This document shows, in pieces, positions 11,276 through 21,777 of a DNA stretch of 64,000 bases. A model generated the notes under the pieces. The model searched no databases, had not been told where the DNA came from, and was given only the letters and a program-made list of their open reading frames with translations. The stretch is from Brassica napus (lineage: Eukaryota > Streptophyta > Magnoliopsida > Brassicales > Brassicaceae): assembly GCF_020379485.1 (NCBI RefSeq), contig NC_063451.1:24844630-24908629 (forward strand), in the 5' to 3' direction. The stretch's first letter is position 1, and each line of letters starts with the position of its first letter. The position numbers were made by a program, and so were the translations under genes.

Positions 11276-12280
11276 CTAGAGCTTTATAGGCTCGACCAAG
11301 GACTCTCTAACAGTCATAAAATGACATAAGGAAAGAAATAAAACCGAAATAATAAACTTGGAAGCAAAGGAATTGATGGCTCCTTGAAAACTAGCCGTTG
11401 GAGGCTTAATGATGAGAATCTTGGCCAAATGAATGTAGATGGTGTCCTCCTTATATCTGGACGGTTTGAGGGGGTAAGTGAGCTTCCTGGGAATCTTCTT
11501 AATGGTCTGGAAGGTGCTGATGTCGTGCATAGACTGAAGGAAAAAGAGCTGTTGGAGTTTTAATGCTTGAGACTCCAAATAAGGCAGTTTGGTGATAATG
11601 GGGATCTTCTTATTCCTATGTGGGCTGGTGCATGGGATGAAGTTGTAGAACTCTTCTGGCTCGTGTATAATTTCTCCTGGATGTCTTGGTTTTGTCTGGA
11701 CGTCGTCTGGTTCTCCTGGTTGGATTGGAATTGCTTGGAAAGGATCAAACCGAAAGATTGTCCAATCTTTCCATAAATAGCTCCGGTTGGGTTTAAGTGA
11801 TTCTCCATTGAACCAACTGATCTCCTGGGTTCTGGTGCAGAAAAGGACTTCTGGAATACCTCCTGATTGGTTAAGATGATCTCCTGGTTCCCATAAATAG
11901 CTCTGGGTCGAACCAAGTTGAATTGGTTGGAGACTTTCCATAGATGACGTTGGTTTGGCCGGTTCTGGGGAATTGATCATAACTCCTAATTTCCGTGGCC
12001 ATTTCTCCTGATCTTGGGCTTTCTGGAAAGCTGCTAAACTCCTCTTGACTCCTATGATGGGCTTTGCTTCAGGCCGCTCCTTAATTGAGCTTGAATCTTC
12101 TTCTAAAGTCGGGTACTCGCAGATGGACGGGTTGAGAAACCTCTGAATTGTAAAATTCATAACTTCTTTCTCCGTGAATATATTGGGCCAATTCCAATTG
12201 GACTGGACTCCTTCTTGAGTGTAGAATCCATAGAAATTAGACTCGTGATTTAAAACCTCCTGGGTTATAAGATATGGCAT
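11276..12280 (-). CDS. 334-codon uninterrupted ORF inside the right LTR of LTR-A
   Basis: This is the LTR-resident part of the second LTR-A ORF in uninterrupted form; the left LTR has GAG changed to TAG at the matching codon. It contains TFTEKEVMNF-like and EYPTLEEDSSSIKERPEAKP segments and ends HFMTVRESLVEPIKL. No family is recognised. In the right (5') LTR it would lie around the promoter and not be translated as such. Because LTRs are copied from one template, the open copy probably reflects the source element. Confidence 0.5.
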   Translation of the reverse strand: MPYLITQEVLNHESNFYGFYTQEGVQSNWNWPNIFTEKEVMNFTIQRFLNPSICEYPTLEEDSSSIKERPEAKPIIGVKRSLAAFQKAQDQEKWPRKLGVMINSPEPAKPTSSMESLQPIQLGSTQSYLWEPGDHLNQSGGIPEVLFCTRTQEISWFNGESLKPNRSYLWKDWTIFRFDPFQAIPIQPGEPDDVQTKPRHPGEIIHEPEEFYNFIPCTSPHRNKKIPIITKLPYLESQALKLQQLFFLQSMHDISTFQTIKKIPRKLTYPLKPSRYKEDTIYIHLAKILIIKPPTASFQGAINSFASKFIISVLFLSLCHFMTVRESLVEPIKL

Positions 12281-12822
12281 TTTTAGTGCACGTATATCCT
12301 GGTTGGCGCCTTGGCTGGTTGAGTAGGGTGTTGGGTCGACCTCTGGTTCAGCTGCTGAATTGCTGGCTACAACAATTATTTATTGGTCGGCCGAGCCGCC
12401 TTATATCCCGTTTATTATTTATTGGTCGGCTGAGCCGCCTTATATTCTGTTTATTATTAATTGGTCGGCCGAGCCGCCGTATAATTTATTTATTATTCTG
12501 CATTGATCGGCTGAGCCGTCGCATGATTTGTTGTCATATAACATAAATATTTCATTGTCATAATTTTTCACTTTTATGAAATTTTATAGATTTGATTGAC
12601 CGTTTAATACGATATTTTCGGACTAATTTTTGGTGCACTCGATTTAACCCCAACGGTCACAAAGAAATTTTTTCAAAAATTTCACCTTTCTCCAACGGTC
12701 ATGAACAGTAATTTTCATCTATAAATACAACTCATTTTCACTCCATTTCATCATCCAAAACATTTCATCTTCTCTCAAAAAAATTTCAAATCGCTCTCCT
12801 CCGATTTTTCATTTCAAGAAAG

Positions 12823-12990
12823 ATGATTCGCACACTTTTGTTTTTATGTGCCATTTTTATTTGTGTTTCTATTTATGGTTTATTCGTTGGAGAATTTACT
12901 CCGGGTGAATTTAAGATGAATATCGGTTTACTTTTATTTACATCGCTTCTCCTTGTAATTGCTTGTATGGTTAATGTAAACGGTTTTTAA
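12823..12990 (+). CDS. Small 55-residue hydrophobic ORF upstream of copia-1 gag
   Basis: ATG at 12823, TAA at 12988-12990. The product has two hydrophobic segments (about residues 4-20, LLFLCAIFICVSIYGLF, and 32-50, MNIGLLLFTSLLLVIACMV) separated by a short polar linker, so it looks like a two-pass membrane microprotein. It lies just before the gag frame, which is open from 12975 but has no in-frame ATG near its beginning. An acceptor-like TTTTGTGTTTTAG ends at 13029. Splicing from within this ORF (for example the GT at 12878) would fuse its N-terminus in frame to gag. Function is unknown. Confidence 0.45.
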   Translation: MIRTLLFLCAIFICVSIYGLFVGEFTPGEFKMNIGLLLFTSLLLVIACMVNVNGF

Positions 12991-13029
12991 ATTATGAAGT
13001 TCTAATAAAATTATTATTTTGTGTTTTAG

Positions 13030-13997
13030 AACTACAAATTGCAAACATCGAGAAACTCCAGTTCCCGGCTCTAAAAGTAACCGGCGAAAACTATGTCAGA
13101 TGGGTCACAAATGTGAAACCTTATCTTGTAATAAAAAAGATATTCGAAGCTATAAAAGTCGGTAACAAATCGCCACCCGAGCATATAGCCGAGGCGATAA
13201 TCTTCCTGAAGAAGCACTTAGACGAGAATCTAACTCACGACTATGGAGACGTTGAGGACCCAGCTGTACTATGGCAAGCCTTGAAAGACAGATTCGATAA
13301 TCAAAAGGAAATTAATCTCCCTCACGCTCTTGAAGAGTGGAAAACCCTGAGGTTTCAGGATTTCCAAAGGGTTAGAGATTACAATTCCACTATCTTGAGG
13401 ATAGTTGCACAATTAAAATATTGTGGTAACCCTGTCACCGAAGCAGAAATGCTTGACAAGACATACAATACTTTCCACAAAGAACACAACGTCTTATCCC
13501 GAATTTACAGAAAATGTGGGTACACCAAATTTTCTGAATTGATGGTAACACTCATGTTGGCTGAAAAGAACGATGAGTTACTAATCAAAAACCATAATTC
13601 CCGACCTACGGGAGCCAAGGCATTTCCCGAAGTGAATGCTACGGCGGTAGAATATTCGGGAAGGAGAAACCATACCAACCGAGGTCGTGGTCGGCGTTTC
13701 AACAACAAACGTGGAAAGCCTTACTATCCTAAAAGTATTAGATCTAACAAATGGGTTAGATCTGAACAACCTCATAAAGGCAAAGAAACCGAAGAGGATA
13801 CCACAAAGAAAAGTGAGACTGTATGTTACAGATGTGGATGTAAAGGACATTGGTCCCGTACCTGTCGTACTCCCCCACATTTGTGCAAGTTATATCAAGA
13901 ATCCATAAAAGGAAAGGCTAAAGAGGTGAACCTCACGGAAAAATTTGAAGGGACCTCATATCTTGAATCCTCCGATTTCGCAAATGAGCTGGACTAG
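13030..13997 (+). CDS. copia-1 Gag
   Basis: The frame is open from 12975 and reads LQIANIEKLQFPALKVTGEN from 13032, the usual beginning of this Brassicaceae copia Gag. There is no in-frame ATG there, so the start is either lost or supplied by splicing after the AG at 13029. A UBN2-type capsid region (WQALKDRFDNQKEINLPHAL) is followed by a basic, glycine/arginine-rich stretch and a zinc knuckle CYRCGCKGHWSRTC (CX2CX4HX4C) near the C-terminus. It packages the RNA into particles. It ends at TAG 13995-13997 and the protease starts about 180 bp later. Confidence 0.85.
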
Positions 13998-14173
13998 AAT
14001 ACTCTTGAAGAGTACGGAAATGTTTCTAATAAGACTGCTGAATAGTCCTCATTTGTAATATATAATAATTATGTTTTTAAAGAATAATGTTATTTTAACA
14101 ACAATATATGTATAATTATTTTGTGTTTTCTTTATATAATCAATGAATAAATTTCACGTTTCACTTTTATTTA
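13998..14173 (+). other. AT-rich gag-pol junction, intron-like
   Basis: This 176-bp AT-rich stretch has stops in all frames and ends in a pyrimidine-containing TTTATGATAATTTCAG at about 14192, just before AAATGGATCAAAAT of the protease region. It may be spliced out to join gag to pol, or pol may be translated separately. The sequence alone does not decide. Confidence 0.35.
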
Positions 14174-15576
14174 ATGTTTATGATAATTTCAGAAATGGAT
14201 CAAAATACTAATGGAGCAAAATCCAAGAAACGGATTCGTGAAATATGCATACCAGATAGTGGAACAACGCACACTATTCTGAGACAAAAGAGATATTTCT
14301 CGGATATAAAACCGACAAGAATTGTCGTCAATACAATATCAGGTCCTGTAGACGTGATTGAAGGAACTGGTAAAGCAAACTTTACTTTGCCAAATGGAAC
14401 AAAATTTTCCATAAATAATGCTTTATATTCTCCGAGTTCTAAAAGGAATTTGTTGAGTTTTAAAGACATATATCTTCACGGATATGATACTCAGTCTGCA
14501 ACTGAGGATGGAAAGAAATACATGTATGTAATTTCTGAAAAATGTGGCAGAAAACACATATTGGAAAAGTTTCCAGAACTTCCTTCGGGATTACATCATA
14601 CTTATATCGATGAGATCGAATCAAATCTTGTAGTAAAACGGAACCCAGAAGAGTTCACGTTATGGCATGATCGCCTTGGCCACCCAGGCACTACAATGAT
14701 GCGTAAAATCATAGAAAGTTCACATGGTCATCCATTGAAAATCCATGAGATTTCTCAAGGGAATAAAATGACATGTGTTGCATGTTCTCTAGGAAAATTG
14801 ATCGTAAGGCCATCGCCAACCAAAATCGATAAAGAATCACCAAAGTTCCTTGAAAGAATTCAAGGTGATATATGTGGACCGATACATCCACCATGTGGAC
14901 CATTCCACTATTTTATGGTATTAATTGACGCATCCAGTAGATGGTCACACGTTTGTCTATTATCATCTCGAAATGTTGCATTTGCGAGATTTCTAACTCA
15001 GATAATCAAACTGCGAGCACAGTTTCCTGATTATACTATTAAAAGAGTTAGACTAGACAACGCTGGTGAATTCACATCCCAAGCATTCAATGACTATTGT
15101 ATGGTAATGGGAATTGAAGTTGAACATTCGGTTGCTCATGTTCATACGCAAAATGGTTTGGCTGAATCTTTAATTAAGCGTCTGCAATTGATTGCAAGAC
15201 CATTGATCATGAGATCAAAACTTCCAACCTCTGTATGGGGACATGCCATTTTGCATGCAGAAGCACTCATTCGGATCAGACCGAGTGCATACCATAAGTA
15301 TTTCCCACTACAATTAGCGTTTGGTCGAGAACCAAATATTTCCCATTTAAAATCTTTGGTTGTGCGGTATATGTGCCTGTAGCACCACCACAACGAACAA
15401 AGATGGGACCACAAAGAAGGTTGGGAATATATGTTGGTTGTGATTCTCCATCAATTATAAGATACCTAGAACCACAGACTGGTGACGTCTTTACAGCACG
15501 TTTTGCTGATTGTCATTTTGACGAAAATGTATTCCCAGTTCTAGGGGAGAAAACAAAAATGTTGGAAGTGATATAA
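14174..15576 (+). pseudogene. copia-1 protease and integrase (one frameshift)
   Basis: The aspartic protease motif DSGTTHTI is at about codon 28. Then come the GAG-pre-integrase zinc-binding segment (HDRLGHPG ... CVACSLGK) and the integrase core with acidic residues in QGDICGPI, LDNAGEF and QNGLAES. The frame breaks near 15358, where AAAATC replaces an expected AAAAATC. The adjacent frame continues VAPPQRTKMGPQRRLGIYVG to 15576, the usual end of the copia integrase region. The protease would cut Gag-Pol and the integrase would join cDNA to the chromosome. The catalytic residues are present but the frameshift should block RT production. Confidence 0.85.
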
Positions 15577-15593
15577 AATGGAGTGTACCATCA

Positions 15594-17690
15594 TTGTTAT
15601 ATCTTGATCCTCCTACTAAAGAGTCAGAACTAGAAGTTCGACGAATTATGCATTTACAGAGTATAGCTAACCAGCTACCTGATGCATTTGCAGATACCAA
15701 GACGGTAACTAAATCTCATATACCAGCTGCAAATGCTCCTGCTCGTATCAAAATGCCAAATGAACAAGAAAAGGAGGATGACACACGAGAGCCAAAAACA
15801 CGCCTGAAGCGTGGTAGACCTGTTGGTTCTAAGGATAAGAATCCTAGGAAACAGAAGAAAGCTGAAATATATGATGCACCCAAAATAGCAGAAAATATTT
15901 TGGAAGAAATAAATGATAAGGACTCTGATGAATCAGAGCATCATGAATCGAAAGATAATCATGAGATTTCTATTAATTACATCCATAATAAAAAGATATG
16001 GAAAAGAATGAAAATGATGACATTGGTGATGTTTTCTCATATCTTATGTCAAATGAGGTAAATGAAGATACCGATGATCCAGAACCGAAATCCATATATG
16101 AATGTCAAAAGAGACATGATTGGAATAAATGGAAAGAAGCAATACAAATCGAACTTGATTCGCTTAACAAACGAAAAGTGTTTGGATCTATTGTACTCAC
16201 ACCTGAAGATGTGAGACCAGTTGGGTACAGATGGATTTTCGTTCGAAAACGAAATGAGAAAAATGAGATTACAAGGTATAAAGCTCGCCTTGTAGCCCAA
16301 GGATTTTCTCAAAGACCTGGTATTGATTATGAGGAAACATATTCTCCTGTAATGGATGCGATCACATTTAGATTCCTGATGAGTCTAGCCGCTGATAAAA
16401 ATCTTGAGATGCGTCTCATGGATGTTGTTACAGCTTATCTATACGGATCATTAGATACTGATATCTACATGAAAATCCCTGATGGATTTAAAATGCCAGA
16501 AGCATTAAGTTCCAAACCTAAAGAGTTATGTGCAATAAAATTGCAAAGATCATTATATGGGTTAAAACAATCTGGACGTGTGTGGTACAATCGTCTCAGT
16601 GAACATTTAACAAAAGAAGGATATGTGAATGATCCTATATGCCCATGTGTTTTCATCAAGAAAACAACATCCGGATTTGTGATACTCGCGGTATATGTTG
16701 ATGATCTAAATATTATTGGAACTCAGAAGGAAATACAAAAGGCATCAGAATATCTAAAAGGAGAATTTGAGATGAAAGATCTCGGAAAGACACAATATTG
16801 TCTTGGCCTTCAAATAGAACATTTTCAAAATGGTATATTTGTACATCAATCTACATACACCAAAAGAGTGTTGAAACGCTTTAATATGGATAAATCTAAT
16901 CCCCTTAGTACTCCGATGGTCGTCAGATCACTTAACATTGAAATTGATCCATTTCGACCACCTGAGGAAAAAGAAGAGATACTTGGTCCGGAAGTACCAT
17001 ATCTAAGTGCAATCATGTACCTTGCAAATTGTACACGGCCTGATATATCATTCGCTGTTAATCTTCTAGCAAGATTTAGCTCATCTCCAACACGAAGACA
17101 TTGGAATGGAATTAAACATGTCTTTCGTTACCTACAAGGGACTATTGATTTAGGCTTATTTTACCCTAAAGATTCAAATGGTCAAATGGTTGGTTTTGCA
17201 GATGCAGGATATCTTTCAGATCCACACAAAGCCCGATCGCAAACAGGATATGTTTTTACGATCGGAGGCACTGCTATATCTTGGCGTTCTCAGAAACAAA
17301 CGCTTGTGGCTACCTCTTCAAATCATGCTGAGATCATCGCACTCCATGAAGCAAGTAAAGAATGTGTATGGCTAAGATCAATAAGCTAACACATTTGTTC
17401 AAGTAGTGGGATTGACAAAAGTACGGGGCCAACTATTCTATATGAAGACAATGCAGCATGTGTTGCTCAAACGAAGGAAGGATATATCAAAAGTGATAGA
17501 ACAAAACATATACATCCAAAGTTCTTCTCATACACTCAAGAGCTCGAGAAGAAGAAAGAGATTGAAGTAAGATATGTCCGATCATGCGACAATGCAGCCG
17601 ACCTCTTCACAAAAGCACTTCCTACTTCGGTATTCAGAAAACATGTCCATAACATTGGAATGCGTCATCAGAAGGATCTATGACTGCTCA
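15594..17690 (+). pseudogene. copia-1 reverse transcriptase and RNase H (frameshift and stop)
   Basis: 15594-16061 is the charged linker (EEKEDDTREPKTRLKRGRPV-like). The RT follows in a shifted frame from 15998: KARLVAQGFSQRPGIDYEET, YLYGSLDTDIYM and the catalytic YVDDLN (about 16699-16716). RNase H follows, with GFADAGYLSDPHKARSQTGY and the SNHAEIIAL motif. A TAA at 17387-17389 interrupts it, and the same frame resumes to give DNAACVAQTKEG, HIHPKFF and DLFTKALP until TGA at about 17683. The one frameshift and one nonsense change make this copy inactive but fairly young. Confidence 0.87.
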
Positions 17691-18221
17691 ATCGAGGGGG
17701 AGCTTACGTAGTTGTACTCTTTTTACCTAACTATGGTTTTTCCCATTGAGGTTTTCCTAGAAAGGTTTTTAACGAGGCAACAAAGACGTTAAGCGAGAGC
17801 GGAGAGTGACACCGGTCCCCAAGGGGAGTGTTACGAAACTTAATTTAATACAAGATGGATGATCAAGGGGGAGTGTTATAAGATAAACTTTGAAATGATC
17901 CTCCATTCCTTTACCAACTCAAGCACTATGATCATCTACTCATCAAGCACTATGATCACCCACTCCATTTACCAAATCAAGCACCATCTTTGATATTTTA
18001 TGTATTGTTGCTCACTATAAATACCATCACTCATCTCACTCTTTTGTACACCAAAAACAAGAACAAGAGTTTATAAGAAAAGAATCATTACATCTTCTTC
18101 TTCCTCTTTATAATAAAATTTCTCCCTTATATTAGTGTTATTTGCTTCCTACGGGTATTAAATTCTACTCTTATTTAAATTTCTTGATACTATAAATTAT
18201 AAGTTATTTCATAACATTTAG

Positions 18222-19225
18222 TTTTTTTTTTCTGCAATTGCTTTGGTTCCAAATTTAGGTTCTAATACTATCTAAAGTAAAGTAAAGTAAGGTATGCTTT
18301 TCAAGAAATATATGACTTTCGCTTTGTCAACTACACAACTTTCGTTGGTCTTAGTCACCCTCAATATTATATTTCTTCCTTGCAAATGCTATTATACAGG
18401 TTAATATGAATCTTAATTTTGGTCTCAGGCGTAAAATCAGAATGTAATGTCCATTCATGATCATGCTTTTAAAATAATTGCATATATTAATATATTAGAT
18501 CCCTTACGTATGTTATTTTATTTTGATTAATAATATTCGTTTGGTTTTCCTTTATTAAAATTCAGTGTACGAAAACAAGTTCACTTTTTGATTAAGATCA
18601 TTGTGAGTTGATGAGATGTAACTATCCATTATCAATGTATAACTCCTTTCAAAATGTAAGAACATAAGATCTTTTTGTTGGTCAAATGAACATAATATCT
18701 ATTATGAGAATTTTTCACAGAGTAACATATACTCAGACAAAAGGTTATAAAATATTATTCTATAAATGGTTAATTAACTAATGCATAACATTCACTTTCT
18801 TTACAATGATTGCAGGACCAATTATTCTATAAATAGTTAATTAATTTATGCATAAGTTAAAATTCACTTTTTTTACAATGATTTCAGGATCAACGATGTA
18901 GAAATTGAAATAAATTATATCTACATACTTTTGATCAATAATTTAAGATGGAAAAAATCTAATTTATACAATTACTATAAAATGTATATTAACAATTAAT
19001 TATATATTTAAATTATTGTATCAAAACGTTTAAAATAAAAAAAAATATTATATAAAGCCGGCGCTAACACCCCTAATTGTTTAAAATGCGTAAAACAAAA
19101 ACAATGAATAATTTAAAATTATTTTATATTTTTTTAGCTACTTATATTTTTATAATAGATTGTAACATTTATAAATAAAATTAACATACGAAATATATAA
19201 TCAAAATTTAAATTTAATCAAAAAT
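18222..19225 (+). other. 3' part of the PSD1 Helitron, no gene
   Basis: AT-rich sequence between copia-1 and the Helitron 3' hairpin, with a short (AAAGT)n run near 18278-18290. GCCGGCGCTAACACCCCTAAT (about 19055-19076) resembles a degenerate second Helitron end but lacks a good hairpin. Confidence 0.5.
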
Positions 19226-19253
19226 CCCGGGCGTAGCCCGGGCCAACCCTAGT

Positions 19254-19782
19254 ACAAATAAATATCATTGTTCTGTTTTAAAAATTTCGTCAAATAAATG
19301 AAAATGGAGTGGTTTAGTTTGGACCAATGAATCACGCCCTAGGGCTTACAATACATTATATTTGAGCCGGCCATGTACTGGTTATAAGCTATAACGAATG
19401 CATATTTGTATATTTTTGGACCAATGAATCATCAATTTGCCTTAAAAAAAAGAGGGAGGGGGGGGTGGGGGTGGGGGGGTTGGGAAATCATGAGATGGGT
19501 GTAACGAAAGAAGTAAAGTTTCAAGAGTCTACACATTCGATATGTTTTTCCTGAGGGTGCACCAAAACAATGTTCACCTGTAGAGATGTTAACAGTAGGT
19601 TTAAATGAAATGGGTCTTTGTTACATTTTAGCCATTAATTATTATCCGGGCCGGAGAAGGGTCCCATCTAAAGTTTATCTCAGTGAACCAGCATTACATC
19701 CTTATCTATTTCGTCTCAGCACACTCGTCTTTTGGTAGAATGTATGTTCCGGAGAATGTAGAAGACATAACATTAATTAGAA
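19254..19782. other. Spacer between two Helitrons with a G-rich tract
   Basis: It contains TTGGACCAATGAATCA twice (near 19318 and 19417) and a G-tract at 19453-19484 with at least four runs of three or more G. The start repeats the ATATCATTGTTCTGTTTTAA phrase also seen left of the Helitron (about 5135), so the pre-insertion site may have been a short repeat. No gene is seen. Confidence 0.55.
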
Positions 19783-20471
19783 CTAGGATAGGCCCGCCGG
19801 TACATTTGATGGATCGGATTTTATAAAATATATAATTTTGTGTCAATTTCCTTTTATGTTAAGTTGGGTGTAAGTATTATTATGTTGTATACACCAAATT
19901 TCAATTGTAATTAAATTTTTAATATTTTTGCTGTTTTAATCTTGAATTGTAAGCTTTTATAATGTTTTCAGTTTTATAATACTACAAAATACATAAATCA
20001 ATCGCATTCGATCAAAAGAAAATGAGATCGAGTTTTCTAGTACTATTTTTTGTGAGTGTTTATAAATAGTAGAGAATGAAGTTTACATTTTGAGAAACTC
20101 TCTGTCAAAGTTATTATAGTTGTTTTGGACACTCTTAGTAATTACTATTATAAACAGTTGTTTGTTTTGGTATTTATGTTAAAATGAGGTTTTAAAAGGT
20201 TACTTGAATTCTAGATGTGGTTTGATTTCATATTATAAAATAGAATATTCAGTGTTTTCAATGATTTATTTTATTAGAAAATTTGTCATATATAAATAAT
20301 CTGATGTTCTATCTAAAATTTAAAATATATGTATTAGTAAATAATTAGAAGATAATTATGTCTGCACGAAACACCTAGTGATTATGTCTGCATGGATTTT
20401 CTAATCTGAAAATGGTGCATGTAAAAATTATAATACATGAATCTAAAAATTCTCCATGTAAAGTTTCCTCA

Positions 20472-20650
20472 CCAGTATAATTGTCTTCAGCCAAGTTGTT
20501 CCCAGAGGTTAGCTGCTCAGGATGGAAAAGCTGACGGTAAGTTCCCCTACGGACTTCATTGATAACAGTGGGCTGGAGATCAATAAATAGAGCTCTGGGA
20601 ACATGTTTTCCGGCACCAGTTTCGTAGACAAAGATACGATCAAGTGCTCG
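20472..20650 (-). pseudogene. alpha-tubulin exon fragment
   Basis: About 58 codons translate to [20 protein letters not shown], then [20 protein letters not shown] and [11 protein letters not shown]. This is the alpha-tubulin N-terminal segment (family [10 protein letters not shown]...[12 protein letters not shown]), covering roughly residues 50-110. It ends at an exon-intron-like ACTG|GTGAGG. It has diverged at several normally invariant places, so it is a decayed capture without a start codon or the GTP-binding GGGTGSG loop. It cannot form a microtubule subunit. Confidence 0.88.
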
Positions 20651-21639
20651 TTAAACCAAACAAATAACTTTCAAATCCACGGGGAATAGAAAAATTCTAT
20701 ACGAAAGTGAATCAAACCAATGGATTCCATTGTGTATTTTTTTTTCTTTTTCTTGAGGGCTTAGTTCACAAAGGGAAAAGGGAAATTTTGCAGGGGAAAG
20801 TGTATTCTCACAAAGTATTCTCACAGAGTGTAGTTGGTGCAATGGGAGGCAATGGGAGGCAGATGTGTCTACCTCAGCGTTCTTTCTACAAATTAAATCT
20901 AGCTTTCAGCCTCGGTGTACTGTCAAGGTCTTCCATATTCCGGGCAGAAGTTCGTATAAATCTGAAAAATGCCAAAATAAGATTTTAGCTCAGGAAAAGG
21001 CAAAGGTTGAAAGAAAACCAATAGGTTGGTTCAACGAATCACAAAGGACCAAATTACAGGTCAAGTTTTCAACATCTCATACAAAGCTGAGTAAGTAAGA
21101 TGTTCATGAAAACATAAACTTTCATGCCGTGTGCGAAATATAAGATACTCATGAAAAAAACTCAATTCAGAATAAGTTTTTATTGATTCCACTGCATAAA
21201 TCAAATTTATTGTTTTGTGTTAGACTTTAAGCTTCTTCACTAACCGGTCGGTTCTCTAATTTCTCAGGCACACCTAAAGAAGGAGACTAACTCTCAATTC
21301 GTGATGCTGTTGTGTAAAGGAGTACTTGCAGTAAGCCCATGACCGAAAAATAAAAAATACATATCTTGATGGTCGACGCCGCATGAACTTTTGCTGCAGA
21401 AAGCATATGAATAAAAAAGTTTAGAGACTCCCTTGATCTTAAACCGTAAACAATAGTTGAAAGCACTAATTAACTTGAATAGAAACTACTCAAACTAAAA
21501 CAAAAGTTTTTACTGAATGTATCAATCACCAAACAGAGATAATATATAGAGTACACGTCTCTTGGAATGGTGTGTTCTGCGGTAGAACATGAACGTTGCC
21601 GGTAATGTAAAAAACCAATCTAGTTATGAACTCCAGCAG
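20651..21639. other. Helitron interior without identified gene
   Basis: Several short plus-strand open frames occur (for example 20865-21098), but I recognise no family, and the sequence mixes coding-like and AT-rich stretches. It may hold further captured exons or introns. A TSACTAACCGGTCGG-type stretch at 21240 could be exon-derived. Left unassigned. Confidence 0.4.
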
Positions 21640-21777
21640 AGGAACAGAACAAACCTCAAGCAGCAACATGTCGACTCACATGAGTTCGCCGCCGCGTCGG
21701 ACGTTCATGGCTTCCCAGAAGGTGGAGGAGCATCGTCCGGTCTTCAGATTGGAAAGGAAGATTGATGCGTTAGCCAT
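21640..21777 (-). pseudogene. RPA70-like (replication protein A large subunit) first-exon fragment
   Basis: From ATG at 21777 the product reads MANASIFLSNLKTGRCSS, then FWEAMNVRRGGELM, a stop, and VDMLLLE. This fits the start of Brassicaceae RPA 70-kDa DNA-binding subunit-like proteins. Against that family it lacks about seven residues before FWEA, and GGA (Gly) has become TGA at 21676-21678. A donor-like GAG|GTTTGT follows. RPA1-like genes are known passengers or components of plant Helitrons, which agrees with the element around it. Confidence 0.65.

Larger units (their letters stand above)
7219..12374 (-). mobile_element. Nonautonomous gag-only LTR retrotransposon (LTR-A)
   Basis: The LTRs are 7219-8811 (1593 bp) and 10794-12374 (1581 bp), both TGTTG...CAACA, with a perfect 5-bp duplication ATTAT (7214-7218, 12375-12379). 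Orientation is minus: the primer-binding site TGGTATCAGAGC (complement of 10780-10791, initiator-Met tRNA type) lies beside the right LTR, and an AAGGGGGAGGGAA polypurine tract (complement of about 8812-8824) beside the left. Only a gag-like ORF and a second ORF running into the LTR are present; there is no protease, RT or integrase. The LTRs look nearly identical, so insertion was recent and transposition probably depended on another element. Confidence 0.93.
7028..12822 (+). repeat. copia-1 leader with roughly 40-45-bp hairpin repeats, interrupted by LTR-A
   Basis: The untranslated leader has about five units containing GGTCGGCYGAGCCGCC (near 7185, 12385, 12425, 12462 and 12505) and more diverged ones near 7095-7150. 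Each clear unit can fold as CGGC-YGA-GCCG. LTR-A is inserted within this array and its ATTAT target duplication is part of the repeat. The tail (12541-12822) holds a possible promoter or 5' UTR but no gene. Confidence 0.7.
6742..18216 (+). mobile_element. Ty1/copia LTR retrotransposon (copia-1) with nested LTR-A
   Basis: The LTRs are 6742-7027 (286 bp) and 17874-18216 (343 bp). The right one starts TGTTATAAG and ends ATAACA; the left starts TA instead of TG. A perfect 5-bp target duplication TTTAG flanks it (6737-6741, 18217-18221). The size difference comes from a local duplication near 17905-17960. A primer-binding-like CGTTATCAGCACG follows the left LTR, and a CAAGGGGGAG polypurine tract precedes the right one. 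The order gag, protease, integrase, RT, RNase H is copia-type. LTR-A was inserted later into the leader. The LTRs, the 5-bp duplication and the coding order make the call firm. Confidence 0.95.
5191..19252 (+). mobile_element. Probable Helitron carrying PSD1 fragments, split by copia-1
   Basis: The 5' end TCTATTATTATAAAAAATGG at 5191 follows host A and shares its start and a downstream GACACGTGTCC block with the independent minus-strand end at 22258. The 3' end has a hairpin CCCGGGC-GTA-GCCCGGG (19226-19242) and CTAG at 19249-19252, then T. Removing copia-1 (6742-18216) and its 5-bp duplication leaves about 2.6 kb. The cargo is a shuffled PSD1 gene with introns. The 3' hairpin is convincing; pairing it with the 5' end is inferred from orientation and size. 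Confidence 0.5.

Noticed and set aside
12823..13029. A splice from GT at 12983 to AG at 13029 fusing the whole small ORF to Gag
   Set aside because: The frame fits, but a 47-nt intron is too short for plants; a longer one from 12878 is more plausible.
19055..19077. GCCGGCGCTAACACCCCTAAT as an additional Helitron terminus
   Set aside because: CTAAT fits CTRRT but the stem is only the short GCCGGC palindrome; kept only as a remark.
20375..20379. CTAGT preceded by CTGCACGAAACAC as a Helitron end
   Set aside because: No hairpin was found upstream within the usual distance.
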